Both the position numbers and the translations under genes were made by a program. Positions 1 through 4,553 of a DNA stretch of 6,413 nucleotides are shown in pieces (positions within the stretch are counted from its first letter, which is position 1; each line of letters begins with the position of its first letter). The notes beneath the pieces are model-generated. The model was not told where the DNA came from and ran no database searches. It saw only the letters and a program-made list of their open reading frames with translations. Origin of the DNA: Bacteroidales bacterium UBA4353 (GTDB taxonomy: Bacteria > Bacteroidota > Bacteroidia > Bacteroidales > Paludibacteraceae); NCBI GenBank assembly GCA_002394025.1, contig DGSV01000039.1, positions 1-6,413 on the forward strand, read 5' to 3'.

Positions 1-117
1 AAATTAGTTTTCCGGACCTTTTTCTTGAACGCGAAAAATAGTTAATGCTTTGTTAGTAATATGTCCTCCTATTTAACGTCAGTGAGTGACGACACTATAA
101 AATATAATGATAAAAAG
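1..117. other. Non-coding left edge, downstream of the PIN gene
   Basis: AT-rich stretch with stops in most frames and no supported gene. It lies downstream of the minus-strand toxin-antitoxin pair. Read on the minus strand it contains a small hairpin (CGTCA/TGACG arms at 77-81 and 87-91, 5-nt loop). No T-tract follows, so it is a poor intrinsic terminator. On the plus strand frame 1 is open to a stop at 43-45 and frame 3 to a stop at 39-41. Either could be the tail of a gene entering from the left, but both are too short to judge. Confidence 0.4.
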
Positions 118-522
118 TTACTTCATTAAAGCCATAAAATCATCTATTGAAATCACATCAACTTTAGGAAAATCTATATCATTAAGTATATTATAATGAT
201 GATCATTAGTCACAATAAAGCGAGCATTTGCTGAAATGGCACAATCTACAAACTTATTGTCGTCAGGATCTTGTTTGATTAACTCAAAGTGATAAAAAGG
301 TGTAATAAATTCAACAAAGGGACTGTTGATGATGGTTTTCACAACTAATTCCGCTGTGTCAAAGTCTATCAAGCGCTGCAATATCTCCAAATACTCTTCT
401 ATTATCTCGTTTGACACACAAAAAGTATTTATGCCACGGACAAAGGATATCCACAATTTGTGATATTTGCTATGCGGTGGAATACATTGTATCAGACAAT
501 TAGTATCCAGAACCAATCTCAT
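118..522 (-). CDS. PIN-domain ribonuclease, putative toxin of a type II toxin-antitoxin pair
   Basis: A 134-aa single-domain protein of the PIN family that annotation pipelines call 'putative toxin-antitoxin system toxin component, PIN family'. PIN toxins are metal-dependent RNases that cut tRNA, rRNA or mRNA. Seen here: the N-terminal strand and first acidic residue VLDTN (D6), the middle acidic helix SNEIIEEYLEIL (E39, E42, E43), then DPDDNKFVDCA (D85, D87, D88, D93) and the late strand IVTNDHHY (D107). The usual acidic cluster is therefore complete and the enzyme looks intact. The length is normal for the family, and the start fits because MRLVLDTN puts the first PIN strand at the N-terminus. 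It lies 6 nt downstream of the small putative antitoxin gene, implying one transcript. Both genes are much more AT-rich than the rest of the window, which suggests horizontal acquisition. The RNA target cannot be told from sequence. A non-toxin PIN nuclease is possible but less likely given the partner. Confidence 0.85.
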   Translation of the reverse strand: MRLVLDTNCLIQCIPPHSKYHKLWISFVRGINTFCVSNEIIEEYLEILQRLIDFDTAELVVKTIINSPFVEFITPFYHFELIKQDPDDNKFVDCAISANARFIVTNDHHYNILNDIDFPKVDVISIDDFMALMK

Positions 523-528
523 GAATTT

Positions 529-741
529 CTATAATTTATGTAAATCCATTTCATTGATTTGGTCAAGACGCTGTTGATTTAATTCTCCACTATTCCACAA
601 TGTGTCAAACCTATTATTCATTTTTTGTGAATAATAGCGATAGAGCACATCCTTTAATTCCGACAATCCATGAATTGAATTATCGAGATTAAACATTTTC
701 AAGAGATGGACTTGAATTGGATTAAAAACTGTCGTCTGCAT
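529..741 (-). CDS. Small hypothetical protein, putative antitoxin for the PIN protein
   Basis: A 70-aa protein beginning MQTTVFNPIQVHLLKMF and probably largely helical. From memory, similar small Bacteroidales proteins with a MQT..FNP..xHLL start and an LW..G segment (here LWNSGELNQ at about residues 48-56) occur directly upstream of PIN-toxin genes. It is encoded first, with 6 nt to the toxin start, the usual antitoxin-first order. I see no ribbon-helix-helix, AbrB/MazE, Phd or helix-turn-helix signature, so its DNA-binding ability is unknown. The promoter lies about 80-115 bases upstream of the ATG, leaving a leader of roughly 80 nt. The antitoxin role is inferred from size, position and partner, not from a recognised domain. 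The stop is TAG and the start ATG; no better start is seen. Confidence 0.65.
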   Translation of the reverse strand: MQTTVFNPIQVHLLKMFNLDNSIHGLSELKDVLYRYYSQKMNNRFDTLWNSGELNQQRLDQINEMDLHKL

Positions 742-807
742 ATTCGTAAATGCTTATGATAAAAGATACACAGCAACAATACATTTCGTTTAGTCTTATT
801 ATTATTT

Positions 808-821
808 AGCAAATGTTTGCT
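808..821. promoter_or_regulatory. Palindrome at the start of the toxin-antitoxin transcript, possible operator
   Basis: AGCAAA-TG-TTTGCT is an inverted repeat with 6-bp perfect arms and a 2-bp centre. It sits 6 bp downstream of the minus-strand -7 box (828-835), so it covers or directly follows the predicted transcription start (about 820-824). That is where an autoregulating toxin-antitoxin complex often binds. In RNA the same bases could form a 5-bp stem with a tetraloop at the 5' end. The function is inferred from position only. Confidence 0.35.
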
Positions 822-827
822 GCACCG

Positions 828-859
828 CAAAGTTACAAAAAAAAGTTTTATGCAACAAA
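828..859 (-). promoter_or_regulatory. Bacteroidetes-type promoter of the toxin-antitoxin pair
   Basis: Read on the minus strand: TTTG (856-859), a 20-bp spacer, then TAACTTTG (828-835). Both elements match the Bacteroidetes primary-sigma consensus (-33 TTTG, -7 TAnnTTTG) with no mismatch and normal spacing. The transcript should start near 820-824, giving a leader of about 80 nt before the antitoxin ATG at 741. Confidence 0.7.
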
Positions 860-873
860 CATTAGACTCTGGC

Positions 874-907
874 ATATTTGTTTTTCACTCTCATTTTTTT
901 CAAATAT
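874..907. repeat. Inverted repeat spanning the galM -33 region
   Basis: ATATTTG (874-880) and CAAATAT (901-907) are perfect 7-bp inverted arms separated by 20 bp. The -33 box of the galM promoter (897-900) lies between them. It could be a regulator site, but A/T-only arms of this length are not rare in AT-rich intergenic DNA. Confidence 0.25.
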
Positions 908-928
908 CGTGCTTTTTTGCTAACTTTG
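897..928 (+). promoter_or_regulatory. Bacteroidetes-type promoter of galM
   Basis: TAACTTTG at 921-928 matches the -7 consensus TAnnTTTG. A T-run gives TTTT at 897-900, three of four matches to the -33 TTTG, with a 20-bp spacer. The predicted start at about 932-936 leaves a 20-24 nt A-rich leader before the ATG at 956. Confidence 0.65.
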
Positions 929-955
929 TGCTAATAGAAAAAAAACGTATATATC

Positions 956-1978
956 ATGATAGACCTAACCTCTTTTCACCGCACCATCAATGGCAAGGCT
1001 GTTAACATCTACGAACTTCAAGACGGTTCTTACAGTGCCCTTATTACCAACTACGGCGGCAAAATCATTGCCCTGAACGTACCTAACGACCAAGGTGTTG
1101 TGCGCGACATCGTTCTTGGTTTCTCTACTCTTGACGAATGGCTCACCAAGGAGACATATTTCAATGCCATTATCGGTCGTTTCGCCAACCGTATTAAAGA
1201 TGGTTATTTCGTGCTTGACGGTAAGCAGTATAGCCTTGCGGTTAATAACGGCACCAATCACCTGCATGGTGGCGTGAGTGGTTTCAACGAACGCGTATGG
1301 GACGTAATCGAACACGATAGTCATCACCTTGTGCTGCGCTACATATCTCCCGATGGCGAAGAAGGCTATCCCGGAGAACTGACAATAGAAGTAACATACA
1401 GCCTCAGTAATGGCGCTCTGAAAATCGACTATCAGGCAACCACGACACGCGCCACGATCTGCGGATTTACCAATCACGCCTACTTCAACCTCAAAGGCGA
1501 GGGCTGCGGCGACATACGCGATCATAAACTGCAAATCAATGCCGATTTCTACACACCAACCGACGACAGCTTCGCACCCACGGGAGCCATATTACCGGTA
1601 CAAGGCACAGCTCTTGACTTCCGTAACACGACACGTGTCGCAGAACGCATCAACGACCCAATCTATCACTGCGCACGCGGTTTGGATCACAACTGGGTCA
1701 TTCGTAAGCACCAAAACGATGAACTTGCACACGCAGCGACACTAAGCGCCGACGGGGTAACCATGAAAGTTTATACCACCATGCCCGGTTTGCAGGTATA
1801 TAGCGGCAACTGGGTCGAGAAAAACATAGGAAAGAATGGCAAAGAATACGATGTGCAGACAGCGATATGCCTTGAAGCACAAGGATTTCCCAACAGCCCG
1901 AACATAGCGCATTTCCCTTCGCCAATATTGCGACCCGGACAGCAATACAAGCACTGCTGCATATATAGTTTCATATAA
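956..1978 (+). CDS. galM: Aldose 1-epimerase (galactose mutarotase)
   Basis: A 340-aa galactose mutarotase-fold protein that interconverts the alpha and beta anomers of galactose, glucose and related aldoses, feeding the Leloir pathway. Family landmarks in order: TNYGGKI (31-37), GRFANRI with R75 and R79, NNGTNHLHGG (97-106, catalytic-region H104), TNHAYFNL (172-179, catalytic-acid H174), LDHNWV (243-248, substrate-binding D244) and ICLEAQGFPNSPN (304-316, catalytic-base E307). All expected active-site residues are present, and the length is the usual one for the family (about 340 aa). There is no signal peptide, so it should be cytoplasmic. The ATG at 956 is favoured because it lies just downstream of a -7 promoter box and gives a normal N-terminus. 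No other galactose gene (galK, galT, transporter) is in the window. It is preceded by its own promoter and followed by 77 non-coding bases before the next gene, so it is probably transcribed alone. Confidence 0.95.
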   Translation: MIDLTSFHRTINGKAVNIYELQDGSYSALITNYGGKIIALNVPNDQGVVRDIVLGFSTLDEWLTKETYFNAIIGRFANRIKDGYFVLDGKQYSLAVNNGTNHLHGGVSGFNERVWDVIEHDSHHLVLRYISPDGEEGYPGELTIEVTYSLSNGALKIDYQATTTRATICGFTNHAYFNLKGEGCGDIRDHKLQINADFYTPTDDSFAPTGAILPVQGTALDFRNTTRVAERINDPIYHCARGLDHNWVIRKHQNDELAHAATLSADGVTMKVYTTMPGLQVYSGNWVEKNIGKNGKEYDVQTAICLEAQGFPNSPNIAHFPSPILRPGQQYKHCCIYSFI

Positions 1979-1986
1979 ACCAAAGC

Positions 1987-2000
1987 TGGTCAACAGACCG
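1987..2000 (+). terminator. Weak hairpin after galM, doubtful terminator
   Basis: GGTC-AACA-GACC (1988-1999) forms a 4-bp stem, with a possible T-G wobble at 1987/2000, starting 9 bases after the galM stop. No T-tract follows, so at best it is a weak terminator or 3'-end stabiliser. Nothing better is visible between galM and the next gene. Confidence 0.2.
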
Positions 2001-2003
2001 ATT

Positions 2004-2016
2004 AATGTTAAACATT
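2004..2016. promoter_or_regulatory. 13-bp palindrome upstream of the pseudouridine synthase gene, possible operator
   Basis: AATGTT-A-AACATT is a perfect inverted repeat with 6-bp arms around one base. Its right arm overlaps the -33 element (2015-2018) of the next promoter, a position where a bound regulator would block RNA polymerase. No candidate regulator gene is in the window, and chance occurrence cannot be excluded. Confidence 0.3.
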
Positions 2017-2046
2017 TCCCTATCCCGAAAAAAAGTGGTAACTTTG
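2015..2046 (+). promoter_or_regulatory. Bacteroidetes-type promoter abutting the pseudouridine synthase start
   Basis: TAACTTTG at 2039-2046 is a perfect -7 box. TTTC at 2015-2018 matches the -33 TTTG at three of four bases, with a 20-bp spacer. Transcription from this box should begin at about 2050-2054, within six bases of the ATG at 2056, so the mRNA would be leaderless or nearly so. Confidence 0.6.
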
Positions 2047-2055
2047 TAGTTTGTG

Positions 2056-3006
2056 ATGGAAAAGAAAAAACATAGCACACGTCAGACTGAGCTGAACGTC
2101 AAAGTTGAGGCGACATTAATGCCCTTCCTGATGGACAAAATGGGCGGCATGACACGCACCTCTGTCAAACAACTGCTCAGCAATAGGCGCGTACAGGTTA
2201 ACGGGCATATTGAGACCAAGCATGACTATGCGCTCAATGAAGGCGACAAAGTTGTTGTCAGCTCTAATGCCGGCAAAAAGGAACTCAAGCACCCTAAACT
2301 CAAGATAGTGTATGAAGACGATGACATTATTGTTGTCGAAAAACTCTGCGGACTACTCACCGTAGCCACCAGCCTAAATAGCCGTGAGACGACAGCTTTC
2401 AGTATCCTCAAGCAGTACGTGCGTCAGGCTGAACCACGCGCAGGAGTGTATGTGGTACACCGCCTTGACAGGGAGACATCCGGCTTGCTGGTTTTTGCAC
2501 GAAACCAAAACACCCAGCAATATATGCGTGACAATTGGCGTCAGATTGTCAGTCAACGCATTTATGTTGCTGTCGTTGAAGGACTAGCCGATGGTGCTCA
2601 TGCCAACAAAGACAGGGTAAAAATCAGTGTCAACGCCGATGGTGAATACACCCTAACGTCGTATCTGACAGAGAATGACGCTACAAAGCGCGTCTATTCA
2701 TCAGCTCAGAACAACGGCGGGCAGTTGGCAGTCACCCACTACCGCATCGTCAAACATAACGAGCACCACAGCCTTCTCGAACTTCATCTCGATACAGGAC
2801 GCACTAACCAAATCCGCGTACACATGCAAAGTGCCGGCAACCCCGTCGTTGGTGACAGAAAATACGGCTCTGGCGAGTCATCACCCCTCGACCGCTTAGC
2901 ACTGCACGCCAGGATATTGGAATTCAGACACCCGCGCACGGGACGCACAATGCATTTCGAAACTCCGGTACCACGAAAAATGCTAGCCATGTTCCATGGC
3001 AAATAA
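2056..3006 (+). CDS. RluA-family RNA pseudouridine synthase with S4 domain
   Basis: A 316-aa enzyme of the RluA/RluC/RluD family, which converts chosen uridines in rRNA (sometimes tRNA) to pseudouridine. An N-terminal S4 RNA-binding domain covers about residues 18-70 (TRTSVKQLLSNRRVQVNG). The catalytic domain follows: HRLDRETSG (135-143) with catalytic D138, LDTGRTNQIRVH (245-256), VGDRKYG (265-271) and LALHARILEFRHP (281-293). The strand before the active site reads VVEKLCGLLTVA where most family members have a KPxGL-type loop; I recall Bacteroidales homologues also departing from KP there. Length and architecture are otherwise normal. GTG at 2053 is in frame, but ATG at 2056 is the better start and is used here. 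Exact target uridines cannot be assigned, so no symbol is given. It has its own promoter and is followed by 70 bases containing a different type of promoter, so it is probably a single-gene unit. Confidence 0.9.
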   Translation: MEKKKHSTRQTELNVKVEATLMPFLMDKMGGMTRTSVKQLLSNRRVQVNGHIETKHDYALNEGDKVVVSSNAGKKELKHPKLKIVYEDDDIIVVEKLCGLLTVATSLNSRETTAFSILKQYVRQAEPRAGVYVVHRLDRETSGLLVFARNQNTQQYMRDNWRQIVSQRIYVAVVEGLADGAHANKDRVKISVNADGEYTLTSYLTENDATKRVYSSAQNNGGQLAVTHYRIVKHNEHHSLLELHLDTGRTNQIRVHMQSAGNPVVGDRKYGSGESSPLDRLALHARILEFRHPRTGRTMHFETPVPRKMLAMFHGK

Positions 3007-3007
3007 A

Positions 3008-3024
3008 TTGGCACGGAGTTTGCG
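3008..3024 (+). promoter_or_regulatory. Sigma-54 (RpoN) -24/-12 promoter upstream of the DUF1573 pair
   Basis: TTGGCACGGAGTTTGC (3008-3023) matches the sigma-54 consensus YTGGCACGNNNNTTGCW at every defined base except the final W (G at 3024). The invariant GG (3010-3011) and GC (3022-3023) are separated by exactly 10 bp. Transcription would start near 3035, giving a leader of about 40 nt before the ATG at 3077. No TAnnTTTG box is present in this 70-bp gap, so sigma-54 is the only promoter type I can support. Such promoters need an AAA+ enhancer-binding protein; none is encoded here, and its binding site would probably lie within the 3' end of the upstream gene. Confidence 0.75.
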
Positions 3025-3076
3025 ACAACAATAAAGAGACTCAACAAAAGTAAAATCTTAAATACATTATATAACA

Positions 3077-3457
3077 ATGAAACAATTCAGTATGATTTGC
3101 CTTATGGCAATGTTTGCCGTAGTGGCAATGGCTCAGAAGCCTGTCATCACTTTTGAAGAAACATCACACAATTTTGGCACCATCGCCGAAGATGGCGGCA
3201 AAGTAAGCCATGTTTTCAACTTCACCAATACCGGTGATGCCACATTGGTCATCAGCAACGTTCGCGCCAGCTGCGGCTGCACGACACCCAGTTGGCCAAA
3301 AGAACCCGTAGAACCCGGCAAAACAGCATCTATCACCGTTACGTACAATCCACTTGGACGTCCGGGAGCTTTCACAAAAACTGTAACGATAACGGCTAAT
3401 ACCGAACCTGAAGCTACTATGGTGAAAATCACCGGTGAAGTACAAAAAGCTCAATAA
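3077..3457 (+). CDS. Secreted DUF1573 single-domain protein
   Basis: A 126-aa exported protein: an N-terminal signal peptide (hydrophobic ICLMAMFAVVAMA, likely cut after A19 before Q20, no lipobox cysteine at the cleavage site) and one DUF1573 domain (about 22-122), an Ig-like/ASH-type beta-sandwich. Diagnostic features are FGTIAEDGGKVSHVF (33-47), FTNTGDATLVI and the conserved loop ASCGCTTPSW (64-73, cysteines C66 and C68), followed by PVEPG and YNPLGRPGAF. DUF1573 proteins are common in Bacteroidetes and have no established function; a periplasmic or cell-surface role is inferred from the signal peptide. The CGC pair could bind a metal, form a disulfide or carry a modification, but this is unproven. 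A sigma-54-type promoter lies upstream, and a longer paralogue starts 3 nt after the stop. ATG 3077 is supported by the complete signal peptide. Confidence 0.88.
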   Translation: MKQFSMICLMAMFAVVAMAQKPVITFEETSHNFGTIAEDGGKVSHVFNFTNTGDATLVISNVRASCGCTTPSWPKEPVEPGKTASITVTYNPLGRPGAFTKTVTITANTEPEATMVKITGEVQKAQ

Positions 3458-3460
3458 ACC

Positions 3461-4543
3461 ATGTCACGGACAATCATTACTACTCTTTTTAGTTTTCTTG
3501 CCGCCATTATCGTAGCCCAGCAGCCAATGCTGGAATTCAAAGAACTCAAGCATGACTTTGGCACTATAGCAGAAGAGGGCGGAAAAGTCAGTCATACCTT
3601 TGAGTTCACCAACACCGGCGCCACGCCTCTTGTTATTAGCAATGTGCGCGCCAGTTGTGGATGCACAACACCTAACTGGACCAAAGAACCCGTAGAGCCG
3701 GGACAGAAAGGTATAGTAACAGCCACCTACAACCCCATGGGACGTCCCGGAGGCTTCAACAAAACCATCACAGTGACCAGCAATGCCTCTAACGAAACGG
3801 TGCGCTTGACAATATCTGGCAACGTGACACCAAAACAAAATAAAGTGGTGGAAAAATACGCCATAAAAGTTGGTAGTATAGGTCTGAAAAGCAAGGCTTT
3901 AGCCATGGGTAACATCAACTATGGCGACAGCCGCGAAAACTCACTCATCATTGGCAATATCGGCAGCGAAGACATCACGGTTGACATCGTTTTCGATGAT
4001 AAAGCAGTACACACCCAAGGTGCGATAACCCTCGCCAAAGATGCCGACGGAAGCATCAAAGTCATATTCGACTCCGAACATGCCAAGATTTGGGGACCTT
4101 TCACCTACTACGGTCACCTCAGTATTAACGGCAAAGTGATGGATAGCGATGACTATAAAATTATCATCACCGGCAATGTCGTTGAAGACTTCAGCAAAAT
4201 GAGTGAGCAGGATAAGCGCAACGCTCCGATATGTGAGATTGCCAATACCACCTGCGACCTGGGAGTTATCAAGAAAGGCGCCGTAAAAGTCGTGAAATTC
4301 GGTATCAAGAACCAAGGAGCCAAAGCACCACTACTCATACGCCGACTCATTAACTACACCAATGACATCACCACCAAGGTCACCAAAAGCAGCATAGCGC
4401 CCGGCAAAACGGCATACGTCAACGTCACCATTGACACCCGTAATATGGCCGTGAAGAGCCATAAACGCCAACTGACACTAATCACTAACGACCCCAACCG
4501 CTCCGACCGCAGACTGACGGTTACATGGACCGTTGAGGAATAA
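3461..4543 (+). CDS. Secreted three-domain protein with N-terminal DUF1573
   Basis: A 360-aa exported paralogue of the gene just upstream. The signal peptide (MSRTIITTLFSFLAAIIVA, likely cut before Q20) leads into a DUF1573 domain (about 22-122) that aligns without gaps to its neighbour, about 66 of 107 residues identical by hand count, including an unbroken identical run LVISNVRASCGCTTP (57-71) with C66 and C68. Two further regions follow: about 130-240 (a beta-rich, NIGSEDITVDIVF-containing Ig-like segment ending in IIITGNV) and about 256-358 (CEIANTTCDLGVIKKGAVKVVKF to RRLTVTWTVEE), which reads like a diverged DUF1573/ASH repeat without the CGC loop. No membrane anchor, lipobox or C-terminal sorting domain is obvious, so periplasmic or secreted location is inferred. 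It starts 3 nt after the upstream stop and ends 10 nt before meaB, implying co-transcription. The function is unknown. Confidence 0.85.
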   Translation: MSRTIITTLFSFLAAIIVAQQPMLEFKELKHDFGTIAEEGGKVSHTFEFTNTGATPLVISNVRASCGCTTPNWTKEPVEPGQKGIVTATYNPMGRPGGFNKTITVTSNASNETVRLTISGNVTPKQNKVVEKYAIKVGSIGLKSKALAMGNINYGDSRENSLIIGNIGSEDITVDIVFDDKAVHTQGAITLAKDADGSIKVIFDSEHAKIWGPFTYYGHLSINGKVMDSDDYKIIITGNVVEDFSKMSEQDKRNAPICEIANTTCDLGVIKKGAVKVVKFGIKNQGAKAPLLIRRLINYTNDITTKVTKSSIAPGKTAYVNVTIDTRNMAVKSHKRQLTLITNDPNRSDRRLTVTWTVEE

Positions 4544-4553
4544 ACAAAAAGAT

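Noticed and set aside
19..38. TTTTTC/GAAAAA inverted repeat at the left edge
   Set aside because: Almost all A/T with an 8-nt loop; too weak to call a terminator.
64..70. AGGAGGA on the minus strand, resembling a Shine-Dalgarno site
   Set aside because: No start codon at a suitable distance, and Bacteroidetes genes rarely use such sites.
61..129. Tiny 22-codon plus-strand open frame (MSSYLTSVSDD...)
   Set aside because: Too short, overlaps the toxin gene end, with no supporting promoter or similarity.
817..1005. 62-codon plus-strand open frame before galM
   Set aside because: Runs across the galM promoter and into galM in another frame; the composition is that of AT-rich intergenic DNA.
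965..1534. 189-codon minus-strand open frame
   Set aside because: Antisense shadow of galM with no independent support.
2053..2055. GTG as start of the pseudouridine synthase
   Set aside because: The adjacent ATG at 2056 is in frame and a better codon, though GTG would be possible if the message is leaderless from that base.
4533..4535. TTG as start of meaB, overlapping the upstream stop
   Set aside because: ATG 4554 gives the MYHPEN N-terminus expected from Bacteroides MeaB; the seven extra residues add nothing recognisable.
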